Shown: in pieces, positions 22,320 through 35,452 of the stretch
How the letters are laid out: each line of letters opens with the position of its first letter
How positions within the stretch are numbered: the stretch's first letter is position 1
NCBI RefSeq assembly: GCF_029784155.1
Contig: NC_073691.1
Location: forward strand, 51,380,490-51,444,489
DNA length: 64,000 bases
Origin: Uranotaenia lowii
Lineage: Eukaryota; Arthropoda; Insecta; Diptera; Culicidae
Direction: 5' to 3'
Notes under the pieces: model-generated
What the model was told of the DNA's origin: nothing
The model's database searches: none
Seen by the model: the letters and a program-made list of their open reading frames with translations, nothing else
Translations under genes and position numbers: made by a program

Positions 22320-24590
22320 CAGCATTTTTCATTTTTTAATTTCTGCAATTTAAACTTTTCATCTTAACATTTTGACAATTTGACTTTTCAACATTTTTAC
22401 ATTTTTACATTTTTACATTTTTACATTTTTACATGTTTACATTTTTACATTTATACATTTTTACATTTTAACACAATAACATTTTAACATTTTTACAATT
22501 TTAAATTTTTACATTTTTACAATATAACATTTATACGTCTTTACATTTTCACATTTTTACATTTTTACATTTCTACTTTTTTACATTGTTACATTTTTAC
22601 AATTTAACATTTTTACATTTTTATATTTTTAAATTTTGACATTTTGACATCTTTACATGTTTACATTTTTACATTTTTACATTTTCACATATTTAAATTT
22701 TTACATTTTTACATTTTTACATTTTTACATTTTTAAAATTTTTACACTTTTACATTTTTACATTTTTACATTTTTACATTTGAAATTTTAAAATTTTTAC
22801 ATTTTCACATGTTTACATTTTTACATTTTTACATGTTTACATTTTTACATTATTACATTTTTATATTTTTACATTTTTACATTTTTCATTTTTACATTTT
22901 TACATTTTTACATTTTTACATTTTCACATTTTTACATTTTTACATTTTTACATTTTTACATTTTTACATTTTTACATTTTTACATTTTTACATTTTTACA
23001 TTTTTACATTTTTACATTTTTACATTTTTACATTTTTACATTTTTACATTTTTACATTTTTACATTTTTACATTTTTACATTTTTACATTTTTACATTTT
23101 TACATTTTTACATTTTTACATTTTTACATTTTTACATTTTTACACTTTTACATTGTAACATTTTTACTTTTTGTACATATTTTACATTTTTTTTTGCATT
23201 TTTACATTTTTGCACTTTAACATTTTTACATTTTTTCAATTTTAAATTGTGACATTTTGAAATTTTTCAATTTTGACATTTTCATAATTTGAAATTTTTC
23301 AATTTTGACATTTTCACATTTTGACATTTTGACATTTCGGCATTTTGACATTTATACATTTTTACATATTAAAACTTTTACATTTTTACATTTTTGCATT
23401 TTTACATTTTTACATTTTTACTTTATTACATAATTACATTTTTACATATTAAAATTTTTACATTTTTGCATTTTTACATTTTTACATTTTTACATAATTA
23501 CATTTTTAGATTTTTACATTTTTACATTTTCTCATTTTAACGTTTTAACATTTTTACATTTTCACATTTTTACATTTTTACATATTAATATATTTACATA
23601 TTAACATTTTTACATTTTCACATTTTTATATTTTTACATGTTTACATATTTACATATTTACGTTTATACATTTTAACATTTCTACATTTTTTCCGTTTTT
23701 ACATTTTTACATTTTTACATTTCTACATTTCTACATTTTAACATTTTTACATTTTTACATTTTTACATTTTCACATTTTTACATTTTTACATTTTTACAT
23801 TTTTACATTTTTACATTTTTGCATTTTTACATTTTTACATTTTTACACTTTTACATTGTAACATTTTTACTTTTTGTACATATTTTACATTTTTTTTTGC
23901 ATTTTAACATTTTTACATTTTTTCAATTTTAAATTGTGACATTTTGAAATTTTTCAATTTTGACATTTTCATAATTTGAAATTTTTCAATTTTGACATTT
24001 TCACATTTTGACATTTTGACATTTCGGCATTTTGACATTTATACATTTTTACATATTAAAACTTTTACATTTTTACATTTTTGCATTTTTACATTTTTAC
24101 TTTATTACATAATTACATTTTTACATTTTTACATATTAAAATTTTTACATTTTTGCATTTTTACATTTTTACATTTTTACATAATTACATTTTTAGATTT
24201 TTACATTTTTACATTTTCTCATTTTAACGTTTTAACATTTTTACATTTTCACATTTTTACATTTTTACATATTAATATATTTACATACTAACATTTTTAC
24301 ATTTTTACATGTTTACATATTTACATATTTACGTTTATACATTTTAACATTTCTACATTTTTTTCGTTTTTACATTTTTACATTTTTACATTTCTACATT
24401 TTAACATTTTTACATTTTCACATTTTAATATTTTTACATTTTTACATTTTTACATTTTTACATTTTCTCATTTTTACATTTTTACATTTGAACGTTTTTT
24501 ATTTTTACATTTTTCATTTTTACATTTTTCACTTTTACATTTTTACCTTTTAACAATTTGACATGTTAACATTTTTACAATTTAACAGTT
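22320..24590. repeat. (ACATTTTT)n array, about 2.3 kb
   Basis: Octamer repeat, almost perfect at 22860-23140 and with substitutions elsewhere. Bases 23141-23690 are duplicated at 23844-24360 with the same private variants (CATTTCGGCATTTTGACA, ACATTGTAACATTTTTAC). Long plus frames (Leu-His-Phe-Tyr-Ile-Phe-Thr repeats) are array artefacts. Confidence 0.93.
23141..24360. repeat. Segmental duplication inside the octamer array
   Basis: Two copies of about 520-550 bases. The offset between matching points drifts from about 703 to 671, which reflects small indels of repeat units after duplication. Confidence 0.8.
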
Positions 24591-24764
24591 TTACAACTTT
24601 TTCAGTTTCAGTTTTTTACAGTTATTTTACAGCTGTATCTACACTTTTTACAGTTGTATCTACACAATTTTACAGTTAAAATTACATAATTTTTCATTTA
24701 TGTTTTAACATCTTCATAGTTCTTTGTTTACTAAAAGATTTGAAGTCCAAATTTCTTTTCCTAA

Positions 24765-25095
24765 TTGACTCTTAGCTCTCGACTCTCAATTTTCAACTCT
24801 CAACTTTCAACCCTCGACTCTAAATTCTCGGCTTCCAAACTCTGACTCTCAATTTCGACTTACAATTCTAGTCTCTCAATAATCGAATCTCAAATTTTTA
24901 CTCCTAATTCTTGACTTTATTTTCGACTCTCAGCTTTCAATCTGAATTCACGATTTTCAATTTTCGACTCTTCACTTGTTATTCTCGAGTTGCAGTTTCT
25001 GATTGTTAGTTTTCGACTTTCAATTGTCGACTTACAATTTTTGACTTCCAATTCTCGACTCCCGAATCTTAACTATCGACTCTTGACGCGCAATT
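24765..25095. repeat. Short (GACTCTC)n-like degenerate array
   Basis: Repeated CGACTCTCAATTTTC-like heptamer derivatives of the same family as the large array at 26890-30010. Confidence 0.75.
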
Positions 25096-25914
25096 CCCAA
25101 ATATCCTATTTCGTCTTTCATTTCGATTATAAACTATGGGTTTTCAAATTTGATTTTACTTTTTGAATTATAATTATGATTTTCTGAATGTTCTCGCTCG
25201 ATGAAAGCGTTGAAAATGCCATTAAAATTCGTTTCAAAAGGGGTTTTGCAAAAATTAATCTTCGCAAACAGGAGACTTTGAATGATATTTTAATCCAATC
25301 AGCGAAACATAAAAAGCGCTCATCACTCAATGAAAACTGCTCCACAAAGAGCTCCATCCATTCGGTTCAGCTTTCAGTCCCACCCACCCAGGTCGCTTCG
25401 TTCCGTTCCGGGAATAATTCAGTTTCGGTTTTTCATTTCCCATCGGGGCCGAGAGCACAACAACACAACAAAACGGGAGAAAATGACAGGGACCCGTTGG
25501 TTTTTATTTTTTGTTTTTGTTTTTGCCATCCCGCGAAGTTGGTCTCGGTCATCGCGACTTGACGCGAGAAAAGAAAAGTGTAACGGACAGGGCAAATGTT
25601 CTCACAAAAGTAGCAGAAGCAGCAGTAAATACACTTTCATAGCATCAACCGGCACCGGCTAAATGATGGCTCTTTGATCTGGTGATGGATAAAAGAATTA
25701 TGAGTATTTTTTTTTTTTTGCTCTCTTTGAACAGTTTCCACCATTCAGTGGTTTTCCGTTGGAAAACTAACAACAATGGTGCGGGTTTCTTGAATGTTCA
25801 AATGAAAGACAACGGGACATTTTCCGAAGTTGTTTGAAAATTTGTCAAAGTAGTTGATATTTATCTCAGTATTCACAGTATTCTCAACTCTATACTCCAT
25901 TTGAATTTTAACGT
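25096..25914. other. Unique island between satellite arrays
   Basis: Non-repetitive and GC-richer at 25310-25680. It contains the possible small secreted protein listed below; otherwise no recognised feature. Confidence 0.5.
25483..25662 (+). CDS. Possible small protein or first exon with signal peptide, 59 codons
   Basis: An ATG in good insect context (GAGAAAATGAC) opens 59 codons. The N-terminus MTGTRWFLFFVFVFAIPRSW has the shape of a signal peptide: short polar start, a Phe/Val/Leu core, then a break at Pro-Arg-Ser. The rest is basic and Ser-rich with two cysteines (KCNGQGKCSH). It could be a small secreted peptide or the first coding exon of a secreted or membrane protein that splices out before the stop. 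No homologue is recognised, and a longer overlapping frame without ATG covers the same DNA, so it may be chance. Confidence 0.25.
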   Translation: MTGTRWFLFFVFVFAIPRSWSRSSRLDARKEKCNGQGKCSHKSSRSSSKYTFIASTGTG

Positions 25915-26850
25915 AACGCTTTTTTACATTTTTTCATTCTTATATTTTTACTTTATTACATTTTTGCATTTTTACATTTTCACATTTTAACATTTTGACA
26001 TTTTTTCAATTTTACTTTATTACATTTTTGCATTTTTACGTTTTTAACATTTTTACATTTTTACACTTTTACACTTTTACATTTTTACATTTTCGCATTT
26101 TCACATTTTTATATTTTTAAATTTTTTACATTTTAAAATTTTTACATTTTTCCATTTTTAAATTTTAACATTTTAAGATTTTTACATTCTTACATTTTAA
26201 CATTTTTACATTTTTACATTTTTACCTTTTTACAGTAGTACATTTTTACATTTTTACATTTTGCCATTTTTACAGTTTTACATTTTGACATTTTTAAATT
26301 TTTACATTTATACATATTTGGTATTTTTACATTTTTACATTTTAACATTATTACATTTTTACATTTTTACATTGTTACATTTTTACATTTCTACGTTTAC
26401 ATTTTTACAATTGTACATTTTTAACTTTTTACATTTAGCCAGTTTTACATTTAGACATTTTTACATTTTCACATTTTTACATTTAATTTTTTTTATTTTT
26501 ACACTGTTACATTTTTTAATTTTTACGTTTACATTTTTACATTTTACATTTTTACAATTGTACATTTTTAACTTTTTACATTTAGCCAGTTTTACATTTA
26601 GACATTTTCACATTTTTACATTTAATTTTTTTATTTTTACACTGTTACATTTTTTAATTTTTACGTTTACATTTTTACATTTTACATTTTTACAATTGTA
26701 CATTTTTAACTTTTTACATTTAGCCAGTTTTACATTTAGACATTTTTACATTTTCACATTTTTACATGTAATTTTTTTATTTTTACACTGTTACATTTTT
26801 TAATTTTTACGTTGTTAAATTTTCGCATTGTTACATTTTTACATTTTTAT
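25915..26850. repeat. Second (ACATTTTT)n array with a 3-copy longer repeat
   Basis: Same octamer as 22320-24590. At about 26390-26830 a unit of 138-147 bases, marked by ATTTAGCCAGTTTTACATTT at 26434, 26581 and 26719, is present three times in tandem. Confidence 0.88.
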
Positions 26851-26889
26851 AAACTTTTTCCGAGTTTGATTGAAAATTTGTTAAAGTTG

Positions 26890-29800
26890 TTGAAATATTG
26901 CCAAGTATTCAAAGTTCTCTCGACTCTTGACTCCAGACATTTGAGTTTCGACATTATACCCTCTCTCGAGTCTCGACTCCGACTATGGACCCTAGAATCT
27001 TGACTTAACTATCGATTCTCGACTCTTGAATGTCGACTCTTCACTTTCGACTATCGATACTCGAATTTCGACTCTCGACTCTTGAATCTTGACTCTCAAT
27101 TGTTGACTCTCGACTTTCGATTCTCGTTTCTCGACTTTCAATTTTCAACACTCATCTGAACTCTGGACTTCTGACTCTCGACTATTTACTCTTGACTCTC
27201 GACCCTCGACCCTTGACTCTCGACTCTCTTTTATCTTTTCTCAACACTCGACTCTTGACTCACTTTTCACGACTTCCGACTCTAGACTCTTGACTGTCGA
27301 TTCTCAACCCTCGAATCTTAACTCTAGACCCATAGCTCTACACTACGGACTCTCGACTCTTGTTTTTTGACTCTAGACTACAAATTTTCGAATATTGACT
27401 CCAGACTCTCGTCTCTTAACTCCAGACTCTCGAATTTCGATTCTAGACTTCTGACTCTCGACTCTCAACTTTCGACTTTCGACTATCGACTCTCGACTCT
27501 TCACTCCAGCTTTTCGACTATCGACTCTCGGCTCTTCACTTCAGATTTTTGACTCTCGACTCTAAACTCTTTGCTCTAGACCCCTGGCTCTAGACTACCG
27601 ACTCTCGACGCTCGTCTCTTGACTCTAGACTTTAAACTCTAAATTCTTGAATCTTGACTCTGGACGCTCAACTCTTGACTTATGACTTACGATTCCAAAC
27701 TCTCGACTCTGGACATTCGACTCTAGAATATTGATTTTTGACATACGACACTCGACTCTCAACTCTTGACTTTTGAATATCGACTCTGAACTCTTAAATC
27801 TAGACTCAACACTCTACACTCTACACTTTCGACTCTTGCCTCTAGACTCTCGATTCTCAACTCTAAATTCTGGACTCTTGACTCTTGATTCTTGACTCTC
27901 GACTTCGACTCTCAACTCTAAACTCTCGACTCTTAACTCTCGAGTCTTGACTCTCGACTCTTAATGACCCTCGACTCACAATTAATAGCTGTCGATATTC
28001 ATGACTCATTTCGACTCATGACTCGTAACTCTCGACTCTTCACTCTTGATGCTCAACTCTAAATTATTGACTCTCGATTTTGACTCTCGACTGTCGACTG
28101 TCGACTTTTAACTCGCGAGTGTAGACTCTTGACTCTAGAGTCATTTAAGTTTAGACTCTCGAACCTAATTCTTCACTCTTGACTCACGACTCTCAATGAC
28201 CCTCGACTTACAATTAACATCTGTCGACTTTCAATTCCCATCTCTTGACTCGTAACTCTCGACTGTTCACTCTCGATGGTCGACTCTTAATTGTCGACTC
28301 TAGACTTTGACTCTCTGATCTCGACTCTCGACTTTTGAAACTCGACTCTCATTTTTCGACTCTAGGCTATCGACACTTGAATCTCCACTCTCGACTCTCG
28401 AATCTTGTTATTCGACTTTCGAGTCTCGAATCTTGACATTCGACTTTCGAGTTTCGAATTTCGACTCTCGACTTTCAACTTTCAACTTTTAACTCTCAAT
28501 TCTAGATTTCTGGCTCTAGACTGCTGACTCTCGACTCTTGTCTTTTTACTCTAGGCTCTAGACTTTTGATTCTTGAATCATGAATGTAGACTCTCGATTC
28601 CTGACTCTAGACCCCTGGCTCTAGACTGTCGATTATAAACGCTTGCCTCTAAACTCTAAACTCTTGAATCTCGACTCTCGACTTGAGACTCTAAACTCTC
28701 GACTCAGGACTGACTCTCGAATCTCGATTTTAGGCTTTTGAATCTCGTCATTCAACTCTCGACTATCGACATTCAACTCATAACTCTAGAATCTTGACTC
28801 TTGACTTTCGACTCTCGACTATCGACTCTCGACTCATAACTATAAACTCTCTAGAGTCATTTAAGTTTAGACTCTCGAACCTAACTCTTGACTCTTGACT
28901 TACGACTCTCAATGGCCTTGGAATGGAACTTGCAATTAACAACTGTCGACTTTCAACTCCCATCTCTTGACTCGTAACTCTCGGCACTTCACTCCCGATG
29001 CCCGACTCTTAATTATTGACTCTAGACTTTGACTCTCGGATCTCCACTCTCGACCTTTGAAACTTGACTCTCATTTCTTGACTCTTAATTATCGACACTT
29101 TAATCTCGACTCTCGATTCTACTCTCGACTCTCGAATCTTGACTTAAAACTTTTGAGTCTCGCATTTCGACTCTCGACTTTCAACTCTCGACTTTTAACT
29201 CTCAACTCTAGACTTCTGGCTCTAGACTGCTGACTCGACTCTTGTCTTTTGACTCTAGACTCTAGACTCTTGATTCTTGAATCTTGAATGTAGACTCTCG
29301 AATCTTGACTCTTGATCCCTGGCTCTAGACTGTCGATTCTCGACACTTGAATCTAGACTCTAAACACTAAACTCTTGAATCTCGACTCTTAACTTTCGAC
29401 TCTAAACTCTCGACTCAGGACTGACTCTCGAATCTCGAATTAAGGCTTTCGAATCTCGACTCTCAATTCTCGACTATGGACAATCAACTCTTAACTCTAG
29501 ATTCTTGACTCTTGACTTTCGACTCTCGACTATCGACTCTCGACTCACAGCTCTAAACTCTCGACTCTTGACTCGTGAGGCGTTTAAGTTTAGACTCTCA
29601 AACCTAACTCTTGACTCTTGACTTACGACTCTCAATGGCCGTCGACTTGCAACTAACAGCTGTCGACTTTCAACTCTTGACTCGTAACTCTCGACTCTGC
29701 ACTCTCGATGCTCGACTCTTAATTATTGACTCTCGACTTCGACTCTCGGATCTCGACTTTTGAAATTCAACTCTAAACTATCGACACTTTAATCTCGACT

Positions 29801-30010
29801 CCACTCTCGACTCTCGACTTTCGAGTCTCGAATTAAGACTCTCGACTTTCAACTTTAGACTCTTGCATCTTCACTCTTGACTCTTGAAACCTGACCCTCG
29901 AAATTTGACTCTCGACTTTCGGCGCTCTACTCTCGACTATTAGTTTTGATTCCAAAATCTGTATTCTTGATGCTCGAGCTCGACTCTTAATCCTTGACTT
30001 TCAACTCTTA
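26890..30010. repeat. (GACTCTC)n array, about 3.1 kb, with higher-order repeats
   Basis: Heptamer GACTCTC (equivalently CTCGACT) with frequent single-base variants. In the right part it is organised in a larger unit of about 720 bases: the marker TTTAAGTTTAGACTCTC follows positions 28142, 28858 and 29581, and each is followed by the same chain of variants (TTACGACTCTCAATG, AACAGCTGTCGACTTTCAA and so on). Open frames on either strand here are artefacts. Confidence 0.92.
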
Positions 30011-31072
30011 ATCGTAGGAATATAACTCAATCTTCTTAACATCACATCTTTAAAAATGCTCCCCATGTTCGATTTCGATTGAATTTGACGTGAATCGACA
30101 GCAAAAAAAAAGACACAAAATGACACGTGTCGTATGTTGTTCTTTCTCGACAACATCAAATACAAAAAAAAAGATTGAAAAAAAATTCTTCATCCATTCC
30201 ATCTCCATCTAAAAGAAACATTAATATCCTGCTTGGAACGAATGATAACATTCCTCAAGTTCGTCATTGTCGAGAATCGAAAAACTTTCTCTAAGCACAC
30301 GTGCTCAGCAAAATTCGAAAAAAATGTAACCTACAAAATTGCAACCCCCTTAAAATGTTGACTGAGTAAGACTTCCTCCCACACCGTTTTTCCTCAATTT
30401 TTGTTGTTGTGGGTAAATTTTCATATTCATTCCGAGGGCGGGATTCCGAAAATTTATTCGAGCACGAAAGCACGAATTACTGGTGACACAATTTCGGGGA
30501 AATAGCAATGTTTTTCCAGGTTCCGTGTCGAAGCCTTCATACAAGATTCCTTCCGGAAATTCGTACAACAACCTACATCCCCTGAAGAAGAAAATTTCAA
30601 TTCAAATGAGTGTTTTCCCGCAAATTGCGCCGGGGAAGATGTTTCCCGATTACTCGGATGCACCTGCTTATGTGTCTGGAGAAAGATGTGTGAAAACTCA
30701 CCTCTCGTTTCACATGATTCGGTTTCGGAAGGGAAACTGGGAAGACTTCATTACATACCTGAAAATCAGAGGGAGAAAAACACTTAATTAGATCTCGTTT
30801 TCGGGAAAAAATGTGTTCTGAATGTGTAACGATTTGTCTTGATAAAATTTTTGTCTTTGTAAATTTTGATTCAGTTGGACTTGTTTAGATACATTCGATA
30901 AATTTTAATACAATTTGATTCAATGAAGTTCATTTCGATTCATTTTGATTCATATTAGCTGAATCTAGGTTTTCAAATCTAACACTAAGAATTTAGATTC
31001 ATATTTCAGATTCTAAATCAAATAGATAAAAAAAAATCATCAACATCAATCTTTTTATAAATTCTTTTTATC
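30011..31072. other. Unique island, no recognised gene
   Basis: Non-repetitive. A plus frame at about 30520-30791 follows an acceptor-like TGTTTTTCCAG (ends 30519), but it starts without ATG and its product is unrecognised. Confidence 0.4.
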
Positions 31073-31074
31073 AT

Positions 31075-33240
31075 TGTATTTTTTCTGTTCTCTTTTCCTT
31101 TTACTTCTTACTATTCCCAACAGTTCTCATTTCCTATTTTCCATTTTTTTTTCCATCTCTCATTTCTCTTTTCTCCTATCTCATTTGTCAATTCCGATTT
31201 TCATTTCTCATTTCTTATTTCCCATTTCCCATTTCTCATTTCTCAATTTAAATTTCTCATTTCTCTATTTTCATTCCTTATTTCTCCTTTCTCAATTCTC
31301 ATTTTTGAATTTTCACTTCTGATTTCTCTTCTCATTTCTCATATCTAATTATTCATTTCTCATATCTAATTTTTCATTTCTCATATCTAATTATTCATTT
31401 CTCATATCTAATTTTTCATTTCTTATTTTTCAGTTCTCATTTCTCATTTCCCATTTTTCGTTTCTCGTTTCTCATATCTCATTTTTCATTTCTCGAATCT
31501 CGTTTCTCATTTCTCAGTTCCAAAATCTCAATTTTCATTTTTCATTTCTGATTTCTCATTTCTCATTTTTCATTTCTCATTCCCCATTTTTCATTTCTCT
31601 TTTCTGATTTATCTTCTCATTTCACCGTTCTCATTTTTCATTTCTCATTTCTCATTTCTCATATATCATTTCTCATTTCTCATTCCTTATTTCTCATTTT
31701 TAAATTCTCATTTTTCATTTCTCATTTCTTATTACTCGTTTCTCATTTCATATACCCAATTTCTCATTTCTCATTTCTTATTTCTCATTCCCCATTTTTC
31801 ATTTCTCATTTCTGATTTATCTTCTTATTTCTCATTTCTCATTTCTTATGTCTCGTTTCTCATATCTCATTTCTAATTCCTTATTTCTCATATTTCAATT
31901 TTCATTTTTCATTTCTCATTTCTAAATAATCGTTTCTCATTTCATATACCCAATTTCTCATTTCTCATTTCCTATTTCTGATTTTTTATTTCTCATTTCT
32001 TATTCCTCATTTCTCTCTTCTCATTTATCATTTCTTATTTCTCATTTCTCATTTTTAATCTCTAATTTTATGTTTCTCAATTTCTCATTTCTCATTTTCA
32101 TTTCTTATTTCTTATTTTTTATTTCACATTTCACATTTCTCATTCCTCATTTCTAGTGTATCGAATCTCATTTTTCATTTCTCAATTCTCATTTCTCATT
32201 TTTTGTTCCTCATTTCTCATATCTCATATTTCATTTTTCGTTTCTCATTACTCATTTCCAATTCCTCATTTCTATTTTCTCATTTCTCAATTCTTGTTTC
32301 TAATTTCTCATTTTTATTTCTAATTTTTCATTTTTTAATTCTCTTTTCTCATTTATTTTTTCTCTTTTCTCACTTATCATTTTTCATTACTCATTCCTTA
32401 CTTCTCATTTTTCATTTCTGATTTCCCTTCTAATTTCTCATTTTTGATTTCTAATTTTTCAATTCTCATTTCTCATTTCTGCTTTCTTTTCTCATTTCTC
32501 AGTTCTCATTTCTTATTTCTTATTTCTCATTTCTTATTTGTCATATTATCTAATTTTTCTTTCCTCAGTTCTCCATTTTCATTTTTCGTTTCTCATTTCT
32601 CATATCTCATTTTCCATTTCTCTTTTCTCATTTCTCGTTTCTCATTTCTCATTATTCTTTTCTCATTTCTATTTTTTTCATTTCATTTCTCATTCTTCAT
32701 TTCTAAATTATAATTTTTCATTTCTCATATTTCTCATATTTCTTTTCAGATTTCTCATTTCTCATTTCTCATTTCTCATTTCTCATTTCACATTTCACAT
32801 TTCTCATTTCTCATTTCTTTTTCCTCATTTCTCATTTCTCATTTTTTATTTTTCATTTCTCATTTCTAAATAACAATTTCTCCTTTCTTATTTCTCATTT
32901 CTCATTTCAAGTTTTTATTTCTCATTTCTCAGTTTTCATTTCTCATTTCTCATTTTTCATTGCTAATTTTTTATATCTTATTTCTCGTTTCTCATTTCTC
33001 ATTCCTCATTTCTTGTTGCTTGCTTCGTTTTTCTTTTATTTATTCATTATTCTAATTTTTTATTGCTCATTTTCAGTCTTTCAATTCTCATATCTCTTTT
33101 CTCATATCTCTTTTCTCATTTCTCTCTTCTCATTTCTCTCTTCTCATTTCTCTCTTCTCATTTCTGTTTTCTCTCCTAAATATCGATTTTCATATCCTGT
33201 TTCTCATTTTTCACTTCTTATTTTTGATGTTTCGTTTCTT
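31075..33240. repeat. (TTCTCAT)n array, about 2.2 kb
   Basis: Heptamer repeat with variants. A block marked CATATACCCAATTTCTCAT occurs at 31748 and again at 31943, showing a local duplication of about 195 bases. No gene. Confidence 0.92.
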
Positions 33241-33340
33241 ATATCTTAATTTTCAATTCTCGTTTGAAATGTTTCTTTTATTTATTTTCGCTTCTCATTT
33301 TTTATTGCTTCTTTTTTTGTTTCGTTGCTTATTTATTACT

Positions 33341-33752
33341 CTTGTTTTTTTATTTGTGATTTTACTTTTGACATTTTTAATTTCTTATTTGAAATAACAT
33401 TGCATCCTTAATTGTTTTTTTTATTTATTTATTTTTATTTAATCTTCTTTTTTAGTGAACCTCAGTCAAAACAATCAGCTCTATTTCAAATTTTTGTTAA
33501 AAAAAAGCTTTATCGAAACTCCAATTGCTTACTTAAAGATTGTCAGCTTGTTTTTTTATTTGTGATTTAACTTTTCACATTTTTAATTTCTTATTTGAAC
33601 TAACATTGCATCCTTATTTGTTTTTTATTTATTTATTTTTTTCAATCTTCTTTATTTTGTGAACCTCAGTCAAAACAATCATCTCTTTTCAAACTTTTGA
33701 CGAATAAAACCTTTTCGAAACTCCAATTGCTTTCTCAACGACTCCGTCAATG
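33341..33752. repeat. 206-bp tandem duplication
   Basis: Bases 33341-33546 and 33547-33752 are two diverged copies in direct orientation (CTTGTTTTTTTATTTGTGAT start; both contain GTGAACCTCAGTCAAAACAA and CGAAACTCCAATTGCTT). Confidence 0.85.
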
Positions 33753-34800
33753 GTCGCCATCATTTATTTTTAAAATGTAGAGCGATTCGAAGATTGATTT
33801 CCCGTGAAACCGAAAACCGGCCCATTAATTTCTTTTTCAATATTGAGGGGTTTCATCACCAACAATCGGTGGTAATCGGGGTTGCACAACTCGCATTGCA
33901 TTTCCTATACGTTTCCATCTAAAAAGTAAAACTAATGACAAAACAAAATCACAAAAAAAGACCGAATTAAACACGAAAACACCCATCCATCAGTCAAGTC
34001 AAGTGGAGTTTGACGATGATGAGGGGGCGCCCTCTTGAATCAAAGTCAGATAAAAGTCCATAAACTAAATAATAATAACCGCACCGGAGTACCTTTTTAC
34101 GGTTCATTTTGCTTCTGGCGTTCGGAATGCATCCAACTTTTTGTTTCGAAGGGCTCCTAGCTTAAGGGCTCTGAAATGGGGGAGATTGATTAAGTGGAAT
34201 AGTACCAGACAGGGGAAAAATACCTCCACTAGATTTGTTAATGAGTTAGTCGTAAAGCAAGTGGAGGTTTGGCTGCATAATATGCGTTTATTGTGGTTCT
34301 TTTTCGCCTCGGGTGATTTCTTCCGTTTGGATTAGTTTTTGCTACAGAAAAGATAAACAATAGACATATCGTTGGAACAAGTTCCGTTAATTTTGAAAGT
34401 CCACTCTGATCAAGAAGCTTTTAAACAGCTAGTTTGCTGTATAAAATCTATTTAGGTAAAAAATTGCAAACGTTTTGATGAAATTTGCGGAGCTTTTCGC
34501 AAACAAATCTGAAAACGAGAACCCATCAAACGTTAAAGTGATTAACCTGCTTTTCTTTGGTGGAAAATGCAATAATTCTTGCTGATTTCGAAACCAAACA
34601 ACAGATGGCACTCCTCGGTTGAGCGCAGGAATAAATCAGGTCCCGCTCCCCCTTTTTTCTTCTGTCTCCATTTATCGATGGTTGGAAATTGATTCACCAT
34701 TCAACAACGAGAAATTTATGTATTTTTTCCTTCTCATTAATTGAGCGATTTCCATTAACGATTCCGTTTTATTTATTCTTTCCTTTTTCTTTTTTTTCAG

Positions 34801-34863
34801 GTTCTGAATCCCACCATCGGACAAGCTGTTAACAATGTTCATGGCTGCTTGAAATTTTTTATG
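34801..34863 (+). other. Probable 63-base exon (coding or 5' UTR)
   Basis: A long pyrimidine tract (TTTCCTTTTTCTTTTTTTTCAG, shown here only as its position 34779-34800) ends at a textbook acceptor. After 63 bases comes a near-consensus donor, ATG|GTAAGTT at 34864. Only one frame is open: VLNPTIGQAVNNVHGCLKFF followed by M, phase 0 at both ends. The G+C of the segment is above its flanks. The peptide is not recognised. It may be a microexon of a gene whose other exons lie outside the window, or a non-coding exon. Confidence 0.45.
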
Positions 34864-35452
34864 GTAAGTTAGCTTTTTTTATTGTTAAATTTAAGAAAAT
34901 TAAAACACCTGTTGGCTTTTTCATCGATTAGGATTTTCACATCCCACCCACACCCACATCAGCAAAACGATCTCGTTAAAACCAAACAAATCAAATAAAT
35001 CAGCATCGGAAATGATACAGCCAAAATCAAACAAATCCTCCACGGAACGAAGGAATTTGGAAGGTTTTTTTTTGTCTGAGCTCCATCCGGTGAAGTACCG
35101 GTACATTTATACCAAATTTTTCACAGACTGACTTTGATTCACATTCTATGTATTTAAAAAAAAATTCTGACAACATTGTTAAACATTTTTGAGTTTTTTT
35201 AAACTAATGAATGAATGTTATTGAGCATTTTTTTCAAACGCCGAAAGTTGACGTTCTGTGAGAGAATTATTTAAAAAAATTAAATTTGAAATTTTCAAAA
35301 AAAAAAAATTAACAGTGTTGCCAATTTCGTTTTTGTAAATTAAAACTTTTTTAAACAAAATTAAAATGCAGTCATTCTAGCACCCATACGCACTCCCACG
35401 CTTGAATCAAAAGTTCAGAAGACGGTGCCCTTTTTTGTTTTTCTCTCTCAAG

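Noticed and set aside
22809..24291. Long Leu-His-Phe-Tyr-Ile-Phe-Thr repeat proteins
   Set aside because: Translation artefacts of the (ACATTTTT)n array.
30483..30791. Plus frame of 102 codons in the 30-kb island
   Set aside because: Non-ATG start and overlapping minus-strand frames of similar length; the acceptor-like site upstream alone does not support it.
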